Shown piece by piece: positions 1-10,991 of a stretch of 64,000 nt of DNA. Positions within the stretch are counted from its first letter, which is position 1. Each line of letters starts with the position of its first letter. Origin of the DNA: Scytalidium lignicola (taxonomy: Eukaryota; Ascomycota; Leotiomycetes); NCBI GenBank assembly GCA_002812745.2, contig NCSJ02000048.1:119298-183297 (forward strand). Reading direction: 5' to 3'. Position numbers and translations under genes: made by a program. The notes under the pieces are model-generated. The model was not told where the DNA came from. It did not search any database and saw nothing but the letters and a program-made list of their open reading frames with translations.

Positions 1-2366
1 GAGCAGCTCGTGAGTAACGAACCGCTCTGGGGTATTGCCCTGTGCATCAACAAAGGATACATGGTGGTTGACGTCGCTAATTCTCTGCAACTCATTAGCA
101 TGGCGATGGTGATGAGGACATCCATCGACACCAATCAGGAAGATTGTCACATGAGCCCAAGAGAGACCCAGTAAATCCAGTTCAAACTCGTCCATATCGG
201 TAGCTTCACCATCGAGGAGAAGTAGCAATCTCAACATGGGAGTTTCAGGGCCTGCTTGCCATCCGTATACGGGATGGTGTATTGCTGACGCGGAATGTTT
301 CTCAAAATGTAGGTTCTTGACCATCTGCCAGCCTGTCATGACTCGAGTTCCGCCCCCGAACCTGATGTTTCGCCACGTTGCATCAAGATTCTGATGGTTA
401 GTCATGCCCATGTAATCAGCTTGACTTGAGAAAGTGGTGAGACTATAACCTCGGAAATCGTGGTCGTGGTTTTCCATCGCATTTGTAAAGCGTCGGATGA
501 TGGCTTTGGCGACATCTAGAGCAGGATCAGTATCTTAAGTAGAATCGATAATGATATTGGGGATCACCTTTGTTCTTTGGCTGGGTAGATCTGGAATAGC
601 CTGTAATAAGGTACTGGTTATAATTTGGACGGAGAGGATCAAAGTCCATGGATCCAGAGATATCTAAGAGAATCATGGTATCATCTGTAGGTAATTGCGG
701 TCTATCATAGGCTCTAAAAGGGGCGGGCATAACCTGCTTAGAGTAGCCGGGTGATGTATGCTGAATGTGACAGGTATCATTGGCAGAGTAGTATTCTGGA
801 GGAGGCTCGACAGCTGATGCCATTCTAGCACGAGCCATATCCATCTGAGAGATAAAGTCTGGCTTCATCCTAATTCCAACACTTCCCTCTCTGTGGTTCA
901 GGATCCAATACAAACGTTCTTCGGCAGTATCTTCGTATCCTCGCCACATAGGAGTGATCCCTCTCCACCCTGCCGCTCCCTCAATGCTGAATTTGAGGGG
1001 ATTGGAAGTTTGACCTGCCCAGGCTACTGGAATAGGTTCAAAGTAGCCAGCTCGGAGCAAGTGGAGATATTGAATGGGCTGGCGAGTTCGAAGGTAGGCT
1101 ATTTTTCTAGTCATGCCAACCTTATCCTGGTAGATAGTTACAATTTGTCGCCACTGCTCGTCTGGCCATCTACCTTGCTCTTCTGCCAGAATCGCGTTTC
1201 TCAGCTCACGGCCTCGAGTGATACGCCCTTCCGTTTTCGCAACCGCCCTCTCTTCGGACGACTTGATCCCGATAGATTTCCTGAAACTTGTAAACTTAGA
1301 TGGTTTGGTAGATGTCTCTGCATTTTCATTGCTAGGATGAGCAGTGATCTTCTGTCGCTTCTCGCTGGATGCCTTTTCAACTGGTCGTTTTTGGTCACCG
1401 TCTGTGGCAATAGTCATGTTTGACATTGCGCCGTTTAGCTCGCTGTCATCCCAGATATTTATCTTCGGCTCCTTGGCATCGATACTGGCTTGAGCTTCCC
1501 TATTGAGAATGTTGTTTACATGAATGGTCTCATGGATTGACCTTGCGTGACTATCTGGCCTAGGTCTTTGAGGGCCCCACGCAGATTGATAATAGCCATA
1601 TGGGGAAGTAACACGGGATCTGTATGGATTATAAGTAAAAATGGTCCCAAGGCCTTGATAATTGTCGTTGTAAGCTTTCTCCCCTTCTCGGACAAAAAGA
1701 AAATGTTAGCCTCTATGAAGGTGGAAGTCATTGCAAGAAGCCAAACTGACCTGGATACATGACTGCCCTTGACCACATATCCTGCACTCCATATCGATTA
1801 CGTTTTATGTTCTGATACCTGTGAATTGGGCAATCGCAATAGTAGTCCGTGTCATGCTCGGGCTCGATTTCACTATTGTAGATAGCGTACTGCTGTTGAA
1901 GCCTCTGTAGCAAGTTCTGCATCTTTTGCTACTGGGAAGTTAGTTGATTGGAGAGGACTAGGAATTCTTTAAGTAAGTCAACCTCGTCTCTCGCACGGAC
2001 TTGCCCAGCTTCAATGACTGGATTTGTATGAGGTCGATGGACCGCCCTGCTCGCGCGCTGTGAAGGTAGTGGGTGCGATGGCGGCGCATAGGCCGGCAAC
2101 TCTTCATCCTTACTGTTGATGCCTTTTTCAGAGAGCTTGTTATCGCCTGCTTCCTTAGACATTGCAACGGCTGGAACAGAGCGATGCGTGTTGAAAGATG
2201 TAATGAACTCATCGGCTTGTGGCGAGTCGCCAAGCAAACCTCTGAGATGCTCTGCGATCTGGGCATCGGGAAGCGTGTTCGTGTATGTAATAATCTGCTT
2301 AAGTGATTCTTCATCTAAGGGCAAGAGCTCTGCGAGCTGGGGCAATGCCCATTGCTCGAGCGACAT
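1..2366 (-). CDS. von Willebrand factor A domain protein with CUE-like N-terminus (partial, runs off left edge)
   Basis: Proposed exons are 2366-1983, 1928-1751, 1686-568 and 515-<1 (732 codons, 3' end missing). Introns 1687-1750 and 516-567 have GT...AG ends and CTAAC or TACTGAT branch sites. The N-terminal ~60 residues (MSLEQWALPQL...) resemble a CUE-like helical module. A basic, low-complexity linker follows, then a von Willebrand A domain with the MIDAS motif DISGS near residue 529. VWA domains bind a divalent metal and mediate protein contacts; the partner here is unknown. One doubtful point: reading straight on from exon 1 meets TAG at 1929-1931. A 54-nt intron (1929-1982, donor GTTGAC, branch CTAAC, tandem acceptor CAGTAG) would remove it in frame. 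Otherwise the gene carries a nonsense mutation. Confidence 0.72.
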
Positions 2367-3235
2367 TTTTTTTNCTTGGTATTGCTTGTATTGCTTACAT
2401 CCGAGGGTTTGAAAGAAGAAGGAGCATTACGCGGCATCACTAGTCATATTAATAGCAATAATAACCACTTGTTAACATTGAACTAACTAATCTAAGTTAG
2501 TTAACTTTGACGTAATTCCTCCGCGCCGAAATACTGACATCTAATGTAAAATTCAATGACATTACATTCCTTACAATCTTGACAATCACATTGTTCTAAA
2601 GTATGAGAAGTAAGAAGCTCCTACCCCGCTTTACCAAGATTAGGAAAATGCATAGCATAAATTTACAAGGCATCTACACGTGTGCAGTCTAAAATTTACG
2701 AGCTAATATACTAGCGATTGGTTTGCCAAGCCAATTGGCAACGTCTTTAGTACTGAATTTGCATCACAGACACCAGGGGTAGAGCAGCCAAGTTAACTAA
2801 ATCTATACCGGGACAACTTTAAAGAAGTTTAATGTCTTACATGTCACTGCTGATATTACTCGCTTGATTTCCTTTCAATTTGCAAACTTCTACCATTTGA
2901 AAAGCATTATTGCATATAAGGCAGTCTACGAAATCCGAATCTCCCAGTGTGATCGCTCTTGTGCACATATTTCCAGGGAGTCTGGATAATCCCGGGTATT
3001 TAGTAGGCCCACAATCGTCTTCAGTCGCTCGAGTGCACAGTGGCTGTGTGCTAGTACCGCAGTGACTAAGAATGGTTGTTGACAATGGATCAGAGGTATC
3101 AATGATCAAATTCTACACAAAAAGTTGGATTTTCATTCTCGAAACGAATCACGAAACTGGAGGAAAATATTTCAAATTCATATACATATAAAGCTGGGGC
3201 ACACGAACCACACCACTAGAACCTCTCGTCCAGCT
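2367..3235. other. Intergenic: upstream of the VWA gene, downstream of the 2OG oxygenase
   Basis: There is no convincing gene here. A cysteine-containing 90-codon frame on the minus strand (3109-2837) starts with TTG and has no family resemblance that I recognise. An N lies in a T-run at 2374, and a CACGTG palindrome lies at 2677-2682. The middle part is AT-rich. Confidence 0.6.
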
Positions 3236-4358
3236 CTAATATGACTTCATCTTCTTCGCCGTATTCGCTCGGAAGGTATAATATTCACCTGCAGTCATAA
3301 TAGGATACTTCATCGGATTCTCCTCAGACACGCAGGTTGGAATGGCCTCCAATACCTTCGTTCTATCAAACCCAAAGAAAAATGGAGCAGAGTACCTCTC
3401 AGCTCCACTCTTGTTAACAACACGATGCACGGTTGAGACGAAGAAGTCGTTCGTCTGTCGCATGAAGCAATCGGCAATATTCACCACAAAAGCTCCCTCA
3501 ATTGGCCTCGCCTGGATCCAGTCTCCATCTTTGCTTAAGACTTGCAGACCACCGGAGTTGTCTTGGGTGACGATAGTGAAGCATTCGAAGTCAGTGTGGG
3601 CACCAATACCATCCTGATCTTCTGGCGAGGCGACTTGATTCGGATAGTGGAGAATGCGCATACCAGCTTCTGGCCGTCTCGTATATTGATCGAAGGCATT
3701 TTCTTCTAGATGTAATGCTAGAGCAAAAGTACGTGCCAACTTACGGGCAAATGTGAGCATCTGAGTATGATGGTCAAAGAGAGTGTCTTTGAACCCTGGA
3801 GCTGCGGACTCGTCTGGCCAAATATTTTTAGACTTCTCATTTGGATCCGAAGCTTCAGGGTCATATTTAGGATCGTAGCCCCAATTAAATGCTTCACTGA
3901 GGTCTTTGTATGTTGTTAGCGATTGTTGTGTTGTGCTGTGCTGTGCTGTTGTGCTGAGACAGCAGATATTGCCAACCTTTCAACTTTCTATTGTTTCGAG
4001 CATAGCTCTCACATGGATGATAGCCGAGAAATTCATTTGGAACCAAATCGGTATGCACTTTGACCTTCTCTTCCATTGGTAGATCGAAGAACTTCTTTGC
4101 TGCTTCGAAAGTAGCCTCTGTATACTTCGAGTCTATTCCATGGTTAATAACGTAGAAAAAGCCAATCTCATGCGCGGCTTTGCGGACTTCTTCGGCGACA
4201 GCTTTGCGATCATCTAAATTTGGACTATACATGCGAGAAATATCAATGATCGGAAGAGTCTCGATTTTGTTAGGAGTGTTAGATTTGAAATTAACTACCC
4301 TGCCATTTTGGAGGGTAATAATATTTGTCTTTGGCGCCTCTGCTATTGTGACACTCAT
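3236..4358 (-). CDS. 2-oxoglutarate/Fe(II)-dependent dioxygenase, isopenicillin-N-synthase-like
   Basis: Two exons, 4358-3977 and 3903-3236, encode 349 residues. The intron (3904-3976) has a CTAAC branch and carries a short GCACA-type repeat. The N-terminal DIOX_N region contains PIIDIS and GFFYVINHGI. The C-terminal 2OG-FeII_Oxy domain shows the iron ligands H230 and D232 (GAHTD) and H287 (TVHRV), and R297 (RYS) for 2-oxoglutarate. Enzymes of this family hydroxylate, desaturate or cyclise small molecules in the cytosol; the substrate cannot be told from sequence. It is divergent from an UNC93-type transporter, with 559 bp between the two start codons, so co-regulation is possible but unproven. 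Length and motif spacing are normal for the family. Confidence 0.93.
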
Positions 4359-4917
4359 GTTTATAATATTTAGTAGCTGTAATGATATTTGCGAACGAGG
4401 ACCTTCTCTTGTATTTGGTAGAAATTTTCTTTACTTTCACTTAATAGCAATTTCAGAATATCAGCCATTACATCCTCTTCCAGTTATAGGAAAATCATAC
4501 TAAATGTAACCCCNTATCACCCCTGGCCGCTTATCACCGACGCCAACTCCCGCTTATCTTATATCAAACGATGCCCGGCCGCGGGGCGGAGGCCCTTTTA
4601 AAACCCCTGAAACAGAAATATCATGCCCTCTCCAGACCGCAGATCTTCCTCATGGGTCAGCAGTCTCCCACTTTTGCTACCCACTTTCAAAGCTCTGTTT
4701 CTTATCATTAAATACCATCGAATCATTTCAATCTACCATGCAATATCGATATGAATATTGTACTGTAGAAAAGAAATCGGAGATACGCGATATCTAATCT
4801 GAATTGAAGTCACACTTCAATATATAACCGACTGCCACACGACATGTCAACTTTTTTTNAAAAATGAATATCTCTTTGTGAACCCTTTTTTAAAAAGGTA
4901 TTGAATTAATTTCCAAA
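4359..4917. promoter_or_regulatory. Divergent promoter region: 2OG oxygenase / UNC93-like transporter
   Basis: These 559 bp separate two divergent start codons and must hold both promoters. Ns lie at 4514 (after CCCC) and 4859 (after a T-run), so the local sequence is imperfect. A GC-rich patch (about 4520-4600) is flanked by AT-rich DNA. No specific operator is recognisable. Confidence 0.5.
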
Positions 4918-6502
4918 ATGAAAGGGTTTGAAAATTTCCCTCAATTCCGCTACCGCAGCCCCTATTGGCAGAACTTCCTGTCGGGAATTACTATTGCCTT
5001 CACAGCTGGTATCTATGTTGCCCTCAATCTTCTCGGGTATGTATTTTCAGGAGCTATTAATAGTATGAGTTTTATTCATACAGTACTAACTCACAATAGA
5101 GCTGGTGGAGGTCAACCAAACTCTGCCCAGGTATCCACTCGTCTCAATGCAACATTGAATTCTGTCTGGGTGTTGTCCTCCGCGATTGGATCAGTCGTCT
5201 TGCATACAGTTGGTCCTGGAATTACCGCATTTGTGAGAAAATTGATATCATTATTCGAGCATACATCTTACTTTGCTACAGATAGGAGTTAGCGGGTATG
5301 TCGTTTACGTGGGTGGTCTTTGGTACCTCAGCAACACTGGAAAGGTTGCCTTCCCATACTTCTCCGCCATTTGTATTGGTTTATCAGCTGGTCTGGTCTT
5401 CGTTACCAATGGATACATCATGCTCTCCTATGCTGAAGAAATGGAGAAAGGCATGTACGTTACCACGGGTTTTGGCCTTCTCGCCGGTGGTGAAATTATC
5501 GGTGGAATCATTCCCCTTCTGCTTGCTAGGAACAACAACAGTGTTGGAGGTGTCCCTACAGCTGTTTACATTGTGTTCATCGTTATCATGGTCCTCACCG
5601 CTTTCGCTGGTCTTTTCATCCTTCCCCCTAACAAGATTAAGAGAGATGATGGTTCTGGTGTCGCTGCTGTCAAATATCGTGGACTCTGGGTCGAGCTGAA
5701 ATCCAACCTCTCCGATCTTTGTGACAAACGGCTCCTCATGATGATCCCTTGCTTCCTCCCAGCCGAGTGCTATCTGGTATACCTCGGATCTACCAATGCG
5801 TTCCACAACAATCTTCGGACTCGGTGTCTCCTCTCATTTATGTCTGTCGTTCTTCAAATCCCATTTTCTCTACTGCTTCAATGGCTCCTTGACAATAAGA
5901 GATGGAAGCGTAAGACCCGGGCACTTCTTGGTCTTACGTATGTCGGTGTTCCTTTAATGGCGTCGTGGATTTGGGAAATGATACGCACTCGCAATTATGA
6001 TCGACATAATCCTCCCGTGCCAATGGACTGGACCGACGATGGATTTGCTCCGATCTTCGTCTTGTTCATGATAAATTGGATCTCGTCCACCCTCTGGCAA
6101 TACATTATTATGTACTTCCTAGGCACCCTGACCAACGACCCCATCAAAGGTTCGCATTACGCTGGTGGATTTAGAGCATGTCTTGCAGCAGGCGAGAGCG
6201 TTGTATTTGGTTTAGATAGTTTGGACCTTCCATTTATTAAAGAGGCGGGAATCATATTTACCTTCTACGCGACGGGTATTCTCATCTATGCCTATTTTGC
6301 GCTGTATGTGGTTGAGGAGACAAAGTACTTCCAGGAGGAGAATGTTGTTGTTCCTACTCACGTTTTAGAAGAGACTGGACATACTGTGGAGGGTACTGAA
6401 GTTATTACTGATGGCAAGGAGAAGAGTGAAGCCGTTACTTCTGATATTAAGGAGAAGAGCTCGGGAGATGTCACACCTGACACGGTCACAGTGCAAGCCT
6501 GA
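4918..6502 (+). CDS. UNC93-like major facilitator family transporter
   Basis: Three exons, 4918-5036, 5100-5232 and 5282-6502, encode 490 residues. Intron 1 has donor GTATGT and branch TACTAAC; intron 2 is 49 nt with acceptor CTACAG. The protein has about 11 hydrophobic spans. The N-terminal sequence (FRYRSPYWQNFLSGI, then GAGGGQ) and the loop with PPNKI are typical of the fungal UNC93/DUF895 branch of the MFS. The last ~60 residues are hydrophilic and acidic, probably a cytosolic tail. The family is thought to work in ion or small-molecule transport or its regulation; fungal members are mostly uncharacterised. It is divergent from the 2OG oxygenase, so a role in moving that enzyme's substrate or product is a guess. 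Confidence 0.9.
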
Positions 6503-7142
6503 GGGATAGAATTAGAGCGCGTGTATACCTTTGTAGGGCAACTACCATCTGATGTTCTCAGTATTTGTTATTGTAGAAAAAAGGCCAATTAATGCGATAT
6601 AGAAATTAATAGAGGTAGGTTCCTAGATTCTAATCACTCGAGCTAGTGATATTCCTTCTGCAGCTGTTAATCAATTAGCTTGTTATTCTCCTCTGATTTA
6701 TATTGCTAACAGATTAAAGAAAGCCTATTGTGGAGCTTACATAGTTAAACCTAAGTAAAAAAAAAAATCTGAGAAGAGGACTAAAAGTAGCAAAATAATA
6801 ATCGTATAAAATAACGATTAGATCTGTTTAAAAAAACTAATTGGTAATTTATATTCATAGTTATATAAATTAAAAAGTACGGAGATCACGGTAATATAAC
6901 CGGATTTACGCCAAGGCGCTAATTATTCGGCGCTAGAAATGCCCTATAGTTATCCGGCTTTCAGGCTACTAGTGCCCTATAATTATAAGGCACTTCAGGC
7001 ATATCACTCACTAAAAGGCCTGTAACATCCAATGGCACACGCAAAACTAGCGTCTTGGCGCAGTCCAGTAAGGTTTTACCACAACCTCCGTATATAAGTA
7101 AGAACAAGGAAAAGATAAAAATAAAAATAAAAATTGAAAAAT
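6503..7142. other. AT-rich intergenic stretch
   Basis: There is no gene. The sequence is AT-rich with A-runs (about 6756-6768). A small GC-richer block at about 6900-6990 contains two related phrases (gccctatagttat / gccctataattat), possibly a worn repeat. The last part holds the T-rich downstream flank of the minus-strand tRNA. Confidence 0.5.
7126..7139 (-). terminator. RNA polymerase III T-run terminator of tRNA-Leu
   Basis: Just past the tRNA 3' end on the minus strand there is a TTTTT run, followed by more T-runs within ~25 nt. This is the usual pol III stop signal. Confidence 0.75.
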
Positions 7143-7251
7143 TGACGACAGGGGGATTCGAACCCCCGCAGGTTGCCCTATGTGAAGAACGGACTTTGTC
7201 AGTTAAGCAGCAGCTTGAGTCACACGCCTTAGACCACTCGGCCATGTCGCC
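7143..7251 (-). tRNA. tRNA-Leu(CAA) with a 27-nt intron
   Basis: Read on the minus strand, the 7-bp acceptor stem GGCGACA pairs with TGTCGTC (one G-U), followed by discriminator A. The D arm is GCCGAGTGGTCTAAGGC and the anticodon stem TGTGA/TCACA. The anticodon CAA lies at 7217-7215. An intron of about 27 nt begins one base after the anticodon, as in other fungal tRNA-Leu(CAA) genes. A long variable arm is present, as expected for leucine, and the T arm holds the B box GGTTCGAATCC. The spliced length is about 82 nt. Confidence 0.93.
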
Positions 7252-8188
7252 ATTTCATGATGAGTTAAAGAGGTCCAAGGTTATTGGATAATGTACTCTT
7301 CTATTTTGTTTTACAAGATATCAAAAACTTAAGGTTAGAAATGATATAAATTTTCGGGTGTCTTGAGTATCAAGATAGGAGTAGCAAGTTCGGTATCGCT
7401 CATCAAATTTCTTCTCGTGGGCTGGTCTAAAATCTAAGGGAGAGAGATCAAAGAACTTTCAAATCCGTGTAATATTATATGAATGTCACGGCCTAAGTTG
7501 TTTATGACGCATAGTTTTTGTTATCTAAATTGTCGCTTAAGATGGATCAAGGATTGAAGGGGTTGAAGTGCTAGCACAGTGGGCAACTGTACGCGATATC
7601 ATGAGTGATGTTGGAAAGTCTCAATTCTAACCTTCTCATGCTTGCGTGCACCGCTCAATCGGATCTAGGCTCATTTTGCTTGCCCGACCTTTACTCACAC
7701 TGGCCACATGTCTACATTCTATTAGACATTGTGAACGAGCTCGACAATGGTGAAATTTTGTAATCTTGGCGCTGTCTTTTGTAAAGATTATCGTCAGCTG
7801 CTACCGTCTGTTAAGCGTTCTATTTCTTCACTGAACGAGATTCGGCCATTCGTTCCTCGTCAGCCCGCATTGTAAATGCAAGTATGATACGACTGAGATC
7901 CTCCATATCTTTCCTACTTTTGATATTCCACAGTCCAAATTCATATATGGTCAGGAAGGACTCTGGATCATCCGCTGAACGATTAGTTAGTTATGTTTTA
8001 GGTATTTTAGATACACTGTAATCATCGCATTCGGCATCAAAAGAAAGTGGTTGGCCAGCGCACAGCCCCTCGCTACCCACGTCAACATTGTGAACAAAAC
8101 AAACCAAGGTGTTTCTCTTAACTACAAAACTCGATCATCTCAATATACGAATATTCCTTTGCTTCTTGTCGTTCTTTTCTCGGTCTCA
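7252..8188. other. Intergenic upstream of orphan gene
   Basis: Nothing recognisable beyond a possible promoter and 5' leader for the gene starting at 8189. The frame open from 8051 begins with TTG, not ATG. Confidence 0.45.
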
Positions 8189-8878
8189 ATGGCTTCCATA
8201 GTTGATCCTAAAGACCGCAAACGGAAGAGTCGTCGCATCCTCCACGCACTTGATAAGATAATCAACAACCTCAGCAAATTCCAATTCTCACGAGATGACC
8301 TCGAACCCATACAGATTCGTGTAATACCAGCTTCGTTTGAGTGTAGAGAGGGTGAACTAGATTTCGATCCATGCTTTTTCCGCCCTTATTCTGCCGGCCA
8401 GCTCAGCGCGCCCGAAGATGGACATTCCGAGATCAAGTATCCAGAATATACCGATAAGGTATCGCAATACTATGAGGGGAGACCCATCGAATGCGTACGC
8501 CCACTGGCATATTACTTTAGTCACTACTTCACTGCAGTTAAGAGTTTACGCCCAGATGCCAAGATTACAGCCTACTATGATTCTGGATGGAGTAGCACAG
8601 AGTATGTTATCTTTACCTAGCAATTCCCGTCCCAAGGAATTATTATTCTAGATTCTACAACCACCTCTTGATAATGCACTCTTCTAAACAACCTAACCAG
8701 TGAATTTCCCCACCAATTTGGGCAGCTCTGGGAACATTATATGATGAAGGATATTCCAAACTGGAAAGTTGAGAGGATATATCGACACGACAGCGATTGT
8801 CCGCATCTCAAAGGCATGATGATATCTGATATCAATGGCAATGAAAATACACTCTTCCGAGGAGAACTCTGGCAATGA
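8189..8878 (+). CDS. Hypothetical protein, two-exon model, 3' end uncertain
   Basis: I do not recognise this family. ATG at 8189 opens a frame of 137 codons to 8601. It is followed by a good intron (8602-8700, donor GTATGT, branch CCTAAC, acceptor CAG), and exon 2 (8701-8878) ends at TGA, giving 196 residues. The protein is soluble-looking, with a basic N-terminus, a Pro/Tyr-rich middle and a C-part rich in charged and aromatic residues. A further exon-like piece lies downstream at 9037-9263: it follows a strong 3' splice site (TACTAAT ... CTCCTTAG) and reads 75 codons to a stop. No in-frame donor connects exon 2 to it, so the gene may be longer with an unusual donor, or may be decaying. Confidence 0.5.
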
Positions 8879-9036
8879 TTAGAATGATGCGAGGTAGTCT
8901 CAAGACAAAACCTGAAGATACTGTGCACCCTATAAGTTATTCATTTATGAACTTATAGGCATTCTTTAGAGAGCATACATCTGCCATCATATTACTAATT
9001 CATTTGATAATAAGATCCTTCTCTTCTCCTTAGTGG

Positions 9037-9263
9037 GCACACAACATGCACGGATTCTGCATGGCCATTTCCATAAGTCTCATCTGGTGATTCGCCGGAG
9101 TAAGCTTTATGACTTTCGGCATGAAGATCCCGCGTCAATGAAGTTCTTTGCTCAATGGTTTCTAAGTTCTGCGGTAGGCGAGACAAAGCCCGTCGAGTTC
9201 ATAGAGGACTGGGATGCAAAAATTTGGAGCCTTGGGTATTTTCGGTTTGGGAGTATATTTTAG
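9037..9263 (+). pseudogene. Orphan 3' exon candidate of the preceding hypothetical gene
   Basis: An open segment follows a convincing acceptor (branch TACTAAT, then a pyrimidine-rich tract and TTAG at 9036). It reads basic and aromatic residues (for example FAQWFLSS, EDWDAKIWSLG) to a TAG. No matching donor in phase is visible upstream because exon 2 of the 8189 gene stops first. It is either a real terminal exon whose donor I cannot place, or a remnant. Confidence 0.35.
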
Positions 9264-10991
9264 GAACATGATCAGCGTTTGTAGGGGTAATAGTACTGTA
9301 TCACGGAGTAATCAGGCTATAAAGAAATATTATAATCGTACCAGATTATAGTCACACTTAAATTTTACCGATATACGGTCTCTCGATAGTTTGATATTTT
9401 TTTCGGGGCTAACTTAAATTTCTACGCTAAGTTCAATACGCGATATATCTATCGAGTTGGATCTAGGCAAATACCGAGTTATCGAGAGGGATTTCGGAGT
9501 GGTTATGTAAGAGAAAGGGGTCGGTAAGGCTGAGGATTACGTGGAGCTTTACGCAATTCAATAACCCAATCAATAACTGGATACGAAGATATAGGCAGGA
9601 TTCCATTCGAGATATGCTGTAATTACAGTACTGTAAGTTATTAGTTAACTTATCGAGAGTCTGACTGCATTTTCTAATTTTAAGAGTGCTGTTATAGTCA
9701 AGGTTTTGCCGTAGACCTGTTTCACCACCACCTCGGCTACAGCAGTTTTGCTAGTCAGGTCACTCCACTTGTGTCCACCCTATTTTCGCCCGTATGCTGT
9801 CAAGAGCCATTGTCTATTCTAAAAGCAAAGGACTTGAGTTACTCCATGATTAGCGCTGATTATAGCTAAACATAATGTTCTGAGGGTAAAGAGCAGCTAG
9901 CTTTAGCAGGCTTTAGGAGCTGTATTAGATAATGTGGCAATTATCTTATTTAAACCTCCTCAACTACTGAAGAAGCTACAGTTGAGCATAAGCCCAAGTT
10001 CGCTTCCGGTTGCTACAAGCGGGCAAGCTGATCAATTTAAACTTTATGCTGTGCATTGCAACCGGTAAATGTCAGCCAAAGGATCGACGACGCTTTTACC
10101 AACCAGAGAAAGTATTGCGCCCACCGGAAAGATTCTAGACCACCTAGTCACAAAGCCCTGGTCATAATCCTGGTCTTGAGCCCCTTGGGAAAATATACCT
10201 TCTACCAAACACTTTCCTTCTTCGAGAGGAGGTAGTAGGTTTAGCATGAAAGACGGTGTGACTAGCGTCTCAGCAATCTATTGTTGTCTAGGATTTGGCC
10301 GTCAGAACCGAACAAAATACTACTGTACTGTGTATTTACGGGCGAACTGCAACATGTATATCGTGTGTGTCGGCTTCGAGTCTGAAGTTCGCAAACGGGT
10401 AACGTCTGAGCGACCGACTCTATACTCCCTTCTGTAGAAGTTCTGTAGAAGATCTTATAATTCCACAGTCCTGGCACTGTCCAGCGCCTAATAAATAACT
10501 CTACCGACCGGCAGGAAACTCGGGTACTCAAGCTTACCCTTCGGAGTCCGTACAACTTCATTTAAACCCGACGAAAGTTGGCGAATACTTTCATCCCGGT
10601 TTCAATCCCTAGTCAGCAACCCATCACCCCATCCAAGCTGTCATCGGAACTCTAGTCGGAACTGTTTTTCAAGCGGAAACGATCGTCAATAGCCCTCGCA
10701 AAAGACTCCATCAATCTACCACCTTTTCGTACAAGATAGCCCATTGCATGATTTCTATCATGGCCGTTGTGAAAGGGGCACTTCTGTGTAATCCAGGTTG
10801 AAAACCTGGAAAGTGGTTTTAAAAAGTTTTCATCTCTGTCTACAATGTTCAAACCTCGGCGTAGGTTTCATTTATCCTGTTTTGTCGACGACTAGAGCCT
10901 CTTCTTTTGTTTAAATCCCTTTCAATTGATCTCAATCTTACTCTCTGTCCCTCTACTCTCTCTCGTTGATCGAGATAGATAGATAGGCGTC
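9264..10991. other. Gene-free stretch, 1.7 kb
   Basis: There is no supported gene. Short overlapping frames exist on both strands without family resemblance or splice logic. A small direct repeat (ttctgtagaag twice, about 10429-10451) is present. The last ~100 bp are pyrimidine-rich and belong to the leader of the next gene. Confidence 0.5.
10974..10986 (+). repeat. Short GATA microsatellite in 5' leader
   Basis: Three GATA units in tandem lie a few bases upstream of the start codon at 10992. Probably a leader microsatellite; a GATA-factor role at this position is unlikely. Confidence 0.5.

Noticed and set aside
2837..3109. 90-codon cysteine-containing frame, minus strand
   Set aside because: Starts with TTG, no signal peptide, no splice logic, no family resemblance.
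6961..7291. Overlapping frames on both strands, one starting MAEWSKACDSS
   Set aside because: This is the tRNA-Leu gene read as protein.
10044..10852. Several 60-100-codon frames on both strands
   Set aside because: Mutually overlapping and unrelated to known families.
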